A stretch of 64,000 nt of DNA from assembly GCF_030463535.1 (NCBI RefSeq), contig NC_132897.1, positions 5,506,316 to 5,570,315 of the forward strand, read 5' to 3'. Below the pieces are notes generated by a model, which worked only from the letters and a program-made list of their open reading frames with translations, did not search any database and was not told the DNA's origin. Numbering within the stretch: position 1 is the first letter of the stretch; every line of letters starts with the position of its first letter. Origin of the DNA: Salminus brasiliensis (Eukaryota; Chordata; Actinopteri; Characiformes; Bryconidae). Positions 22,801-31,920 of the stretch are shown one piece after another. A program made the position numbers and the translations under genes.

Positions 22801-25800
22801 GTATTACAGATATGGGCTAATGTAGTGTTAGGAGTCTTGCCCAAGGACTCTTATTGGTGTAGCGCAGCACAGTCACCCAGACTGGGAATTGAACCCCAAC
22901 CTTCCACATGGTGTAGTAGCTCACTGGCAGATAGTGGTGTTATCTGTTGCGCCACACCAACCGCTACATCTCCATGGGTGAAAGTCAGGTTGCTCTCCAC
23001 ATTTGGATAATTGCTACGTTAAAATAAGCTCCCACAAAAAAAGTGTATTTAAGGTGGTAGTAATTTAACTTATGGAGTTAGTACCACCTTAAACATGTTT
23101 TTCTTTAGTAATTTTCCTAAAATTACTAACTGTAACTTTTGTTCTATCCCCAGTTTCTCTGGAGCAGATCCGAAACCTACATAAAAGATTTAAGCACCTG
23201 TCCCACGACGAGGACACGTTAAGGTACCTCTTAGAATCAAAAACAACATTTACATTTAAGGCCTTTAGCAGACGCTGTTCTCCAGAGCGACTTGGTCTGC
23301 TCACTCAGAAAATACCCGTAGCTAGTTTGTATCGGCTAGGATCCAAAGCTGAGATGCTACTAAATACAGAAGTCAGTATGGAGACCACAATACTCTACAC
23401 TACACTCTGCCTGAGTACTCTCAGAAGAGGAGGGTCTTCAGTCTGCGTCTGAAGACAGCGAGCGTTGGACTCTGCTGTTCAGACACCCAGGGGAAGCTCG
23501 TTCCACCACTTCAGGACAGAAAAAAGCCTGGGAGCTCGTCTTCCGTGGATTTTAAGGGGAAGGCGGGTCGAGCCGAGCCGTACTTGAAGCTGGAAGGGCT
23601 CTTGGTACTGATCTGCTTTTGACCATTGCCACTAATACCAGACGTAGGCTAGAGGGGTATAAAGCACCCCAGGATTGAGCTGTGGAGCAGTGCAACAATG
23701 TCCTCTGGAATGGTGGATGGATGATGAGGTGGGGTGATGATCACCCAACATCCCGATCTCATTAATGCTCTTGTTGCTAAATGCAGTCAAATCCTCACAG
23801 CGGTGCTCCTCCAAAATCTGGTAGAAAGCCTTCGTCCCTGGACAGTAGAGACACAGTTACTCCAACAGAAGCAGGATAAACACTTTTTAATACCCTTGAT
23901 TTCAGGAGAAACAATGAATGAGTAGGTGTCCCAATACTTTTGTCCATAAGTGTTGATCAAATATCTAGGCAGATTAAATAAAAGCATACTATGAACAGAT
24001 AAGTACAGTACATTATTTATAATTTAATACATTATTATTGTTCAAATATCCATTAAATATAAAATAAAACATAAAAAACACTTTAATTACACTTTAAAAG
24101 TTTAATTTATAATATTTTAATTTACTAAAAGTATTAATATGATAAACAGTCTTTTGGAATGTTAGTTCTTATATATATATATATATATATATAAATATAA
24201 ATATAAAAACTGATCACACACACACACTGATCTGCCATAACATTAGTACCTCTAGTGCCTCTAAAGGCCAAGGCCAACATTAGCAGCAGATCCTTTGAGC
24301 AGCCCTGTAAGTTGTGAGGTGGGGCCTCCATGAGCATCAATGAGCCTTAGGTGCCCATGACCCTGTCACCAGTTCAGTTCCTCAATGTCCTTCATTAAAA
24401 CACCTCTGGTGGGTACTGACCACTGCATACTGGGAATGTTCTGAGCTGTCTAGCCATCATAGTCTTTTTCATATCAAAGTGGCTTTCAGATTTATCCTGC
24501 TTTTAACACTACCATCATCTTCAAGAACTGACTGTTCACTTGCTGCCTACCTCTCGACAGATGCCACTGTAGATGAAGATAATTACACTGGTGCTAATGT
24601 TATGGCTGATCGGTGTATAACTGCTGCTTACTTATTAGCCGCTGACTGCTAATCAAAACCAGCACCTCCATAAACTCCACAGTAAACTCAAATTTCCAGA
24701 CTCATTCAATCCTCCAGGCCTCTTTTTCACATGGTACGTACATTTGTCTAAGAGTAAGCGGATAGGTGTGTACCTGACCTCACCGCCGCATGTGAACTAC
24801 ACCCCAGTGCTGCAAACAATAGGAATGTGGTAGCTGTAGGAGGAACACCATGACAGGTTGGTCTTGTTTTCAATGTTTCCCTTCACCTCCCACTGCTGTG
24901 CACTCCACCAGCAGAACGCAACCAGCTGTGGAGATCAGATACCACCCTGCTGCTACACACTGCCTCTCAGGACTCATGAGGTTTTCAGATGCAGATCTGT
25001 TGGTGTTGGCTATCCTGTGTGTGCTAGGCTGGGAGATAAAATGGGTTCAGCTATGAGATTAAAGTATTGCTGCTGTTCTGATTTATTTTAGGAAAGAGGA
25101 CTTCGATGACATCAGTGATTTGACATTTAACCCCATTGGAAACCAGATTGTTGAAGCCTTCTTTGATAAAAGGTAGATATGTCCGTGAACTCACCAAACA
25201 TGCCCAGGCTACACTATTTAAGAGCTGTAGACAATGAGGAATGTGAGGTTGGGCTTAGATCTGTTGGAGTGATGAATGCTGTAGAGGGATTGGGGGGGGG
25301 GGGTTATGTACACCCATGCAGGCACATAAAGGCTGGATGTAGGATCTCTGACGTCCTTCTTCATTTACACACGTGAAAAAAAACTTTTTCTAAAGCCCCT
25401 CCCACCTTCAAACATGTCTGCTTTAAGCTACACTGCAAAACTACAAAAGTTTGTGGACACCCCTTGTTATTAGCGCACTTTAATGTGCACCTATTGCTGG
25501 CACAGATGTTCGACTGCACAAGAACATGAACATGGCTCTACAATATATGTAGGAAAGCATAAGGGGTAGAATGGGGTGCTGTGGAGCCTAAGGGTCAGCA
25601 TGCCTAATGCCCGGTGTGGGCTAGAGGGGTATTAAGCCCCCCAGCCTGAAGCTGTGGAGCAGTGGAACTGCTGTGTTCTCTGGAATGAGCTGGTTAGAGC
25701 TCTGTGTAATACCTTGATGAATCTAAGTCTAAGCCTGCATCCTGCAGCAAAGGAGTAGCACATCCCTGGTAGATGTAGAGGTGACTCTGTATGATCACCA

Positions 25801-28800
25801 GCAGTCCTGGTTTTCCTTCATTGCCGAGACAGAAAGGCTTTTCCCTCCACCTACGTGTTTCCATTCAGTCCAGACCTGACGAAAGCAGTTTAGCACCACT
25901 GCCCGAGACTTCGTACATGTTCTGACCTGCCCTTGCCTCTGCTGCTTCTGCTGCCTCAGGAACTTTGGTCAGAATGAGGTGGGCAGAGTGGAGGAGATCG
26001 GCTTCAAGGAGTTCCTCACCGTGATGTCCCACTTCAGGCCCGCAGGACAGAACCTGACGGAGGAGGAGAGAGACAGGACGAGGAGAGAGAAGCTGCGCTG
26101 TGAGAAGCCGCACCATAAACATGCTTTCACACTGATCTAGAACGTTCTTCCCTCATTCACACTGTTCTAGAACATTCTCCCACCAACCCCTGCTTTTCCA
26201 CACTGTTCCTAAACGTTCCCCCATAATGTTCTCCTGCCGTTCTTCCACCAAACAGAATCATTCTATTATATCATAACTATATAATAGAAATTACCATAAA
26301 TATGCTGTTCTAGAATGTTCTCCCACCATTTCCCACTGATGCACACTGTTCTAGAATGTTCTCCCACCATTTCCCACTGATGCACACTGTTCTAGAATGT
26401 TCTCCCACCATTTCCCACTGATGCACACTGTTCTAGAATGTTCTCCCACCATTTCCCACTAATGCACACTTTTCTAGAATGTTGTGTTTTAGGGTGCTTT
26501 CCCTTCATTCAAGTTGTTGTAGAATGTTCTTGCACCAGTCACGCTGTTCTACCATGTTCTACTCTCATTCACAAGATTCTAGAACATTCTCATATAATTC
26601 TCCCCTCATTTACACTGTTCTAGAAAGTTCTTCCACAATTCTCTCCAGTGACACTGCTCTCAAAAACTCCCTTCATTCCCTGTTTTAGAAAATTCTCTCA
26701 CCATTAATGCTACAATGTTCTCCTTCTGTTCATGATGTTCTAGAATGTTCTCCCATTCACATTATTCTAGAATGTGTTGTCAATGTGAATGAAGTTCTTC
26801 ATCCAAGGACTGCATTCTTCCCTCAGTCACACGGTTCTAGAATGTTCCCTCACCATTTTTCCTCCTTTCAAACTGTTCTAGCATGTTCTCCCTCCATTCC
26901 AACTGTTCTAGAATGTTCTCCCTCCATTCTAACTGTTCTAGAATGTTCTCCACTACTCTACCCTTATTGACACTTTTCTAGAATGTTCCCTCACCATTTT
27001 CCCTCCTTCCAAACTGTTCTAGGATGTTCTCCCTCCATCCTAACTGTTCTAGAATGTTCTCCACCATGTTTCCTCCTTTCATACTGTTCTAGGATGTTGT
27101 CCACTATTCCCCCTCTTATTCACATTGTTCTAGAATATTCTCTCACCACTGATGCTGTTCTAGAATGTTCTCCCCATTCACATTATTCTAGAAAGCAGTT
27201 CTTCATTTATGGACCCCAACCCGACCACAGTGTTCTAGAGTGTTCTCTGTCCATTCACACTGGTTCATTGTTCTTGTCAGTTGGGGAACAGTGTCATACA
27301 GAGTGTCTGAACCTGCAGATCTCATTGATTTACTTTATATAAATAAAAGCTAAAGAACAGAGCTTTAAACGACAGTGTGGAAGTGTGGGCTGCAGTAAAT
27401 GACCATCTTACCCGTTCATTATCATCTCACCCATCTCATCATCATCTCCCTCCAGTTCTCTTCAACATGCACGACAAGGACAATGACGGCACCATCACCC
27501 TGAATGAGTACAGACGGGTAAGTAATGATTGAGGAGGTGGCAACGTAACGGAATACTAACTCTCTAACTGGAGGATTTGTGCTTTTACCTGAGTATTTTC
27601 TAACTGGAGGATTTGTGCTTTTACCTGAGTATTTTCTAACTGGAGGATTTGTGCTTTTACCTGAGTATTTTCTAACTGGAGGATTTGTGCTTTTACCTGA
27701 GTATTTTCTAACTGGAGGATTTGTGCTTTTACTTGAGTATTTTCTAACTGGAGTGTTTCTACTTTTACTTAAGTATTTTCTAACTGGACTATTTGTGCGT
27801 TTACCTGAGCAATTTCTAACTGGAGGATTTGTACTTTTAATTATTTTCTAACTGGAGTATTTGTGCTTTTACTTGAGTATTTTCTAACTGGAGTATTTGT
27901 GTTTTTACTTGAGTATTTTCTAACTGGAGTATTTGTGCTTTTACTTGAGTATTTTCTAACTGGAAGATTTGTACTTTTACCTGAGTATTTTCAAACTGGA
28001 GGATTTGAGTATTTGTATTTGAGTATTTTCTAACTTCACTGTACAAATACTCCAGTATGGGACACTGCCACCTCTGATAATCCTACACTTAGGGGTCATC
28101 AGTCTTCTCCACAGAGGGCCGGTGTGGGTGCAAGTTCTCATGCTAACCCGGCAGGAACTGAGACCAACTGATGAAACGAGGAGTCAGGTGGGCTTCTGTT
28201 TGATTGAAGTGAAACCCTGCAGACCACACCTGCCCTCTGTTTGTGGATAAGACTGAAGACCCCTGCTACAGACCCTTTACAGAGCTATTGCAGATGTTCC
28301 TCCATTGCTGTGTCTTGATGGTCTGCAGGTAGTTGAAGAGTTGCTGTCCAGATCGGCAGGCATAGAGTGCGAAACAGCCAAGGCCATCGCAGACGCTGCT
28401 ATGCTGGAAGTGGCGAGCGTTACAATGGGTGAAATGGTACATTTTACTTTTCCTTAATATCTTCCTACAATTGCAACTTTACAGGAGAAGGAAAAAAACT
28501 AAGTAAAAAGACTGTATTCCAAGTCATTTTAGGGCCTTTCTATTGGTCCATTCATCATGACATTTTGACATAATGTAAAAAAGAAAACAACTGCCAAATT
28601 CAGATTATGCCAAAAAAGTGAAAAACAGAAAAACTGGACATACAAGGTTTTTGCTTGATTGAGATGATATACTTATGAAAAGGGAAAGATTTTGATAAGT
28701 TCACAGTAATAATTCATTTTACATTGACGTTTTTATTTACGGATTTACCCTGTATTGTACCTCATTTCAAAAATCTGTCCAGTCCGGGCAGGGCTGAACT

Positions 28801-29935
28801 ACCGTAGGCCGGTAGATACATGCAAATGCACAGATTCTGAGACTTCACTAAAAGAGTTTAACTGAAGAAATTGTCTGGGCCTGGGTATCAAACCCACAAC
28901 CCTGTACCTTCTGAGCCACCACTGCTATAACACCTTCTTCTTTATCTCCTTACTTTAGGCTCCAGACGAGTTTTATGAAGGAATCACCTTTGATCATTTT
29001 CTTGAGGTAAATGAAGTGAACTATTTCTCAGTGGCAGCAACACAACCCTGAGCATGACCGATCCACTCCCAAGCTTCACCTTAAAGAAGCACACATGCCC
29101 AGAGTTCCCAACAGTGGTCGCTAAATTAGCCCAGGTATTGAACCCACAATCTGGTGATCAATAACCCAGTGCCCTACGCACAGAGCCACCACTGTCCCCC
29201 GCAGTTCTTCACAGTTGGCAGGGTTTTCTTTACATGAAATGCAGTTCCTTTATTTTCCTCATGTATCTTTTTTGCAGATTGTGGCCACAAGGGTCTGTTT
29301 GAGAGTCCACTTCACTCGTCTCCTAAACTCCTCTGGCTTGTCTACATGTTCTGCAGCATTTTCCAAATGCTGTGTTTTGTGACGAGGTCACAGTTATTGT
29401 TGCTTTTCATGGCTGCTCAATGAGCATGATGTTTATGTGCTTATGTTTATGCAAGCAATGGTGCACAGTAGAACGGTGCACCACCCTCTTGATTTAGCTG
29501 AACCTCACCCTGCTTTGTGGGCATTGATCACTTTCATTTTTGCACCATCATAAGAGGTGCCCACAGTTGCAAAGAGGGTACAAGGGGCATCTACCTACCC
29601 TGGAGAAAGCAAGGCCAATTGTCGAAGGCTAGCAGCATGACCGGGATTTGCATGACCAGCGATCTTCATATGGTCATAGTGACAGCGTTGCGGTCCCCTG
29701 GACCACCCGGGGCCTCAAGATTCATACTTTCTGATTGTTAAGCTGTAACAAATGTGTTGCTTTTCATACTGAAAACATCGCCAGAACAGTGAAAGCAGAG
29801 TAATTAACTGGTAATGAATGAATGACCTCTCATTTGTCTTTGCCACAGATTCTGAAAGGTGTCGAGATCGAAACGAGGATGCACATCCGCTTTCTGAACA
29901 TGGACACCACCACAATGACCTGTGGAAAGCTGTGA
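19748..29935 (+). CDS. tesc: Tescalcin / calcineurin B homologous protein 3 (8 exons, 219 aa)
   Basis: Ca2+-binding EF-hand protein of the CHP family. The mammalian protein binds the cytosolic tail of Na+/H+ exchanger NHE1, helps its maturation and surface stability, and inhibits calcineurin. Exons: 19748-19811, 23154-23223, 25092-25172, 25960-26099, 27456-27517, 28329-28436, 28959-29006, 29849-29935, total 660 nt including TGA; the human protein is about 214 aa. The N-terminus MGSSQS fits the N-myristoylation rule (Gly2, Ser6). One canonical EF-hand loop is visible, residues 125-136 (DKDNDGTITLNE), with Asp, Asp, Asp, Thr, Glu in ligand positions; the other EF-hands are degenerate, as in the family. 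The start has a strong Kozak context (GCGGCCATGG). It converges with fbxw8, whose stop lies 1.8 kb downstream. Confidence 0.96.
20000..20960 (+). repeat. Degenerate TTTTACATTTACCACAATTA array, copy in tesc intron 1
   Basis: Same unit as at 17999-18540 and preceded by the same GAACGGGAGTAGTA leader (20001-20014). It includes a shorter tandem cycle of roughly 180 bp (TTCCAAATATTTNTTCTAAA, TTCCAGAAATGAGCTGTAAA, AAATCAGCTGTAAACTTTTA) repeated about three times at 20200-20740. Single units trail on to about 22050. Confidence 0.85.
22096..22318 (+). mobile_element. tRNA-derived SINE, plus orientation
   Basis: The head has a perfect RNA polymerase III B box GGTTCGATTCC at 22166-22176 and a weaker A-box-like TGGTGTGGTGCAAC at its start. 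The tail has TAAGTCGCTCTGGATAAGAG and CGTCAGCTAAATG, a tail common to many fish SINE/LINE families. A second, inverted copy lies 420 bp downstream. Confidence 0.85.
22736..22970 (-). mobile_element. tRNA-derived SINE, minus orientation
   Basis: Reverse complement of the 22096-22318 element: the tail CATTTAGCTGACGCTCTTAT at about 22756 and the head GCGCCACACCAACC at about 22950-22963. The B box is mutated (GGTTCAATTCC when read on the minus strand). Confidence 0.85.
23154..23223 (+). CDS. tesc: tesc coding exon 2
   Basis: Residues 22-44 (FSLEQIRNLHKRFKHLSHDE), first helix of the degenerate EF-hand 1. The acceptor is CCCCAG; the donor is GTACCT at 23224. Confidence 0.94.
23248..23605 (-). mobile_element. 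SINE/LINE-tail related repeat in tesc intron 2
   Basis: It begins with CATTTA.GGC.TTTAGC.GACGCT plus CCAGAGCGACTTG, the same tail as the SINEs above, but is followed by a different body (GGAGGGTCTTCAGTCTGCGT and 'GGCGGGTCGAGCCGAGCCGT'). I take it for a related but distinct retroposon; class not certain. Confidence 0.5.
23615..23953 (+). mobile_element. Short DNA transposon (TATGGACAAAAGTATTGGGA family), left-truncated
   Basis: The right end TGTCCCAATACTTTTGTCCA is at 23928-23947. Inner family blocks: GGCTAGAGGGGTATAAAG, GAGCTGTGGAGCAGTG and CCAAAATCTGGTAGAAAG. It lies directly after the 23248-23605 repeat, so one inserted beside or into the other. Confidence 0.75.
24171..24193. repeat. (TA)n microsatellite
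   Basis: About 11 TA dinucleotides just before the transposon at 24210. Confidence 0.9.
24210..24622 (-). mobile_element. Non-autonomous DNA transposon with both ends, in tesc intron 2
   Basis: The left end CTGATCTGCCATAACATTAG (24228 on) and the right end CTAATGTTATGGCTGATCGG (24595-24614) are inverted repeats, about 390 bp apart. The interior matches 4255-4700 in reverse complement. No transposase frame. Confidence 0.8.
25092..25172 (+). CDS. tesc: tesc coding exon 3
   Basis: Residues 45-71 (RKEDFDDISDLTFNPIGNQI, then VEAFFDK). The N-P-I and F-F-D positions match the family. The acceptor is TTTTAG; the donor is GTAGAT at 25173. Confidence 0.94.
25432..25700 (+). mobile_element. Short DNA transposon fragment in tesc intron 3
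   Basis: The left end ACAAAAGTTTGTGGACACCC (25442 on) is a variant of the family end found at 53938 and elsewhere; inner blocks GGGCTAGAGGGGTATTAAG and GAAGCTGTGGAGCAGTGGAA recur. The right end is not recognisable. Confidence 0.65.
25960..26099 (+). CDS. tesc: tesc coding exon 4
   Basis: Residues 72-118 (EEIGFKEFLTVMSHFRP, then a charged linker of Glu and Arg ending EKLR). The acceptor is GCCTCAG; the donor is GTGAGA at 26100. A heat-shock-element-rich array follows in the intron. Confidence 0.94.
26130..27260 (+). repeat. GTTCTAGAATGTTCTCC tandem array, rich in heat-shock elements (tesc intron 4)
   Basis: Imperfect tandem array. Between 26300 and 26480 the unit is a clean 41 bp (ACTGTTCTAGAATGTTCTCC, CACCATTTCCCACTGATGCA), four copies in a row; outside this the spacing drifts between about 25 and 45 bp. 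The core TTCTAGAATGTTC equals nTTCnnGAAnnTTCn, the three-unit heat-shock element. By eye about fifteen perfect copies lie between 26165 and 27170. Whether it is bound by HSF1 is unknown. Confidence 0.9.
27456..27517 (+). CDS. tesc: tesc coding exon 5, canonical EF-hand
   Basis: Residues 119-139 (FLFNMHDKDNDGTITLNEYR). It encodes the only intact EF-hand loop of the protein. The acceptor is CTCCAG; the donor GTAAGT at 27518 is a perfect consensus. Confidence 0.95.
27558..28040 (+). repeat. 36-bp minisatellite in tesc intron 5
   Basis: About 13 units of 36 bp (TTTTCTAACTGGAGGATTTG followed by TGCTTTTACCTGAGTA). The first four or five are almost identical and later ones diverge. As 36 is divisible by three, both strands stay open across several units (27579-27851 plus, 27837-28046 minus); these frames are repeat artefacts, not genes. 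Confidence 0.95.
28329..28436 (+). CDS. tesc: tesc coding exon 6
   Basis: Residues 140-175 (VVEELLSRSAGIECETAKAI, then a segment ending ASVTMGEM). Phase 0 on both sides. The donor is GTACAT at 28437. Confidence 0.95.
28868..28932 (-). mobile_element. tRNA-like SINE head before tesc exon 7
   Basis: Read on the minus strand it contains GTGGTGGCTCAGAAGGTACA (A-box like) and GTGGGTTTGATACCC (B-box like), the head of a common fish SINE. It ends about 27 bases before the exon 7 acceptor. Confidence 0.6.
28959..29006 (+). CDS. tesc: tesc coding exon 7
   Basis: Sixteen residues, 176-191 (APDEFYEGITFDHFLE), matching the PDQVYEGITFEDFL stretch I know from the mammalian protein. SINE-like fragments lie close on both sides. 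The donor is GTAAAT at 29007. Confidence 0.94.
29125..29212 (-). mobile_element. tRNA-like SINE head in tesc intron 7
   Basis: On the minus strand: GTGGTGGCTCTGTGCGTAGG, CACTGGGTTATTGATCACCA, then GTGGGTTCAATACCTGG with a good B box (GGTTCAATACC). It is the same family as 28868-28932. Confidence 0.65.
29560..29722 (-). mobile_element. SINE fragment in tesc intron 7
   Basis: Blocks CTACCCTGGAGAAAGCAAGG, CCAATTGTCG, GGCTAGCAGCATGACCGGGA match the 32730-32945 repeat (CACCTGGAGAGAGCAAGGCC, GGCAAGCAGC) in the same orientation. It is degraded, so class and ends are approximate. Confidence 0.55.
29849..29935 (+). CDS. tesc: tesc coding exon 8 with stop
   Basis: Residues 192-219 and TGA at 29933-29935 (ILKGVEIETRMHIRFLNMDT). 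The C-terminus ends Cys-Gly-Lys-Leu, slightly longer than the mammalian end as I remember it. Confidence 0.94.
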   Translation: MLKGVEIETRMHIRFLNMDTTTMTCGKL

Positions 29936-30091
29936 AGTTTCCTCTTCAGAACAAAGCTTCTACTTGTGCTGCCAAAGGTCGACAACACTCCAGTTCTGTC
30001 CCTTCAGTTCCTCATACAGAATCCCCAACTGCTGTTTACATGGACATACTTCTGAGCTGCGGTCCTGTAGTCCTGGACCCACTTCAAACAA

Positions 30092-30366
30092 TATACACTG
30101 ACCAGCCACTTTATTAGAACCACCTCCTTGTTTCTACTCCACTTCCCATGTAGAAGCACTGTGTAGGTCTTTAATTGCAGACTGTATCTAGCTGCTTCTC
30201 TGCATGCTTCTGTAGTTAGCATCCTTTCACCCTGTTCTTCAGTGGTCAGGGCCCTACAGGACTGACCACCATGGTAGTGTTTGGGTGGTGGGTCATTCTC
30301 AGCACTGCAGTGACACTCACTGACGTGGTGGTGGTGTGTTAGTAGCGTGTGTTGTGCTGGTAGCAA
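30092..30366 (+). mobile_element. DNA-transposon fragment in the tesc 3' region
   Basis: It starts with TACACTGACCAGCCACTTTA and TTAGAACCACCTCC, a terminal sequence widespread in fish, followed by the block GGTCAGGGCCCTACAGGACT. The right end is missing. No transposase frame. Confidence 0.6.
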
Positions 30367-30605
30367 CTTTATGTAGCCGAATCTGTTCTAGTCCTGGCTG
30401 AGAGTTTTCGTGGTCTTCCAGATCTCAGCAGCTTGACCTCCACAGTTCCCCTGAATTTAAAACGCTTGGCTGCTTATCTTCTTATAGCCTTCCTCTGCAT
30501 TGCGGGCGTCAATTACCTCTGCTTTCAGATCAACCCCCCATGGCTGTTGAGTGTTAGTATCGGGTTTAAATTGTACTATCAACCACATTATATTTTAAAT
30601 ATATA

Positions 30606-30611
30606 AATAAA
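30606..30611 (+). terminator. tesc: Candidate polyadenylation signal AATAAA for tesc
   Basis: Canonical AATAAA 671 bases after the tesc stop codon in an AT-rich stretch. It is the only clear hexamer I noticed there; not confirmed by a downstream GT-rich element. Confidence 0.35.
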
Positions 30612-31216
30612 TAAGGTTCCCATCACCAACAATGTACAGAAACCCAAGTAGGACCATTTATACGATACACCATCGTACAACAAACCACTCTGAACGACTT
30701 TGTTTACACCCCTATAACTGAAATATGCAGATTTGTCTGGGAAAAATGGGTGGAATTTCCCTTAAAGCACTACCAGCACTTACATACTGTGTAAACTCCC
30801 CTTCCTGCAGATCTCCATTAACAAAGCTATCACAGAATTGTTCCCCACACTAGTTAATGAGTCACTGAGCTCTATTCAAATGCTGTGCTCAAAGTTCTGT
30901 GCTTACTGTTCAAATCACTTCACTCTCCACACAGAAACCAAACATTACACCTCTCAAAGGCTGTAGGACCTTGCGTGACCTTCAGAAAAGTGTTGGAGAA
31001 TGGAGACAGGCAAACACAAAGAGCTTTAGTTTTGTAAAAGTGTATTTAAAAGAAAACGGCCATAACTGACGTTCCTGTGGGATAATAACTGTAATATTGT
31101 AATTATGACTGAATTTGTACAATTTTATGTTTACATAATACAGTTTGCATATCACAACCAAAGCACTGAAGCCTTTGAGAAATGATCTTTTGTGCTCAGA
31201 GAATGAAATATATGCA

Positions 31217-31533
31217 GGAGACTATACAATATATAGACAAAAGTATTGGGACACCTCATTCATTGTTTTTTCTAAAATCAAGGCTATTAAAAAAATGTTA
31301 CCTCTGCTGTCCATGGAGTCCACTGGAGCATTACTGGATGCACCATCCATCAGTAGTTCCACTGCTCCACAGTTCAATGCTGGGGTGGTGGTGGGGGGTT
31401 GTAGCCCTCTAGCCCACGCCTGGCATTAATCTAGTATAGTGCCAACATCTGTGTCAGCAATGGGGGCAACTTAATCCAGCCGAATGCATTCATTCGGAAG
31501 GGTGTCCACAAACATTTGGACATGTAGTGTACC
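31217..31533 (+). mobile_element. Short DNA transposon between tesc and fbxw8
   Basis: The left end TATAGACAAAAGTATTGGGA (31230 on) and the right end GTGTCCACAAACATTTGGAC (31501-31520) followed by ATGTAGTGTA. About 315 bp, non-coding, same family as 13305-13906. Confidence 0.85.
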
Positions 31534-31751
31534 TAAAAGAGTAAATCTATTCTCTGTTTGCTTTTAAAAACAAAAATACATCATTAACAGATGATTAACT
31601 CAAACATGAATCTACAGAGGTATGTTTGATAGCTTGTCCTCACAGTGTGCCGTTTCTGTTAGTGAACCTAAAGCAAACAGAGGAAATTGCTCAACAGGAG
31701 AAGCAGCTTCCACTTCCAAGGCCTCTCCTCTGACTCAGCGTGCATTGTTGG

Positions 31752-31920
31752 TCATAGCCTAGATATCCGAGGGTCAGTCAGTGTGTCGTAAGGCATGGCC
31801 AGGCCGATGTTGTAGTTATAACCGCTCGTCTCACTGTAGCTGGACCTGCAGATGGGCAGGACATGGTCCTGTGTGGAGGAGTCAACGGAGAAGTCGTAGT
31901 AGCAGATCACTCCCCGGTGT
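31752..31920 (-). CDS. fbxw8: fbxw8 last exon with stop
   Basis: Encodes HRGVICYYDFSVDSSTQDHV, then LPICRSSYSETSGYNYNIGL and a tail ending in Arg-Leu, stop at 31754-31752. The acceptor is CTCTTCAG at 31928-31921. HRGVI and LPICRSS match the mammalian C-terminus. Confidence 0.95.

Larger units (their letters stand above)
29936..31751. other. Interval between the convergent tesc and fbxw8 stop codons
   Basis: Probably holds both 3' UTRs. It contains a DNA-transposon fragment at 30092-30366, a candidate AATAAA for tesc at 30606, AT-rich unique sequence at 30370-31215, and a MITE at 31217-31533. I found no AATAAA or ATTAAA on the minus strand close to the fbxw8 stop. Confidence 0.6.
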
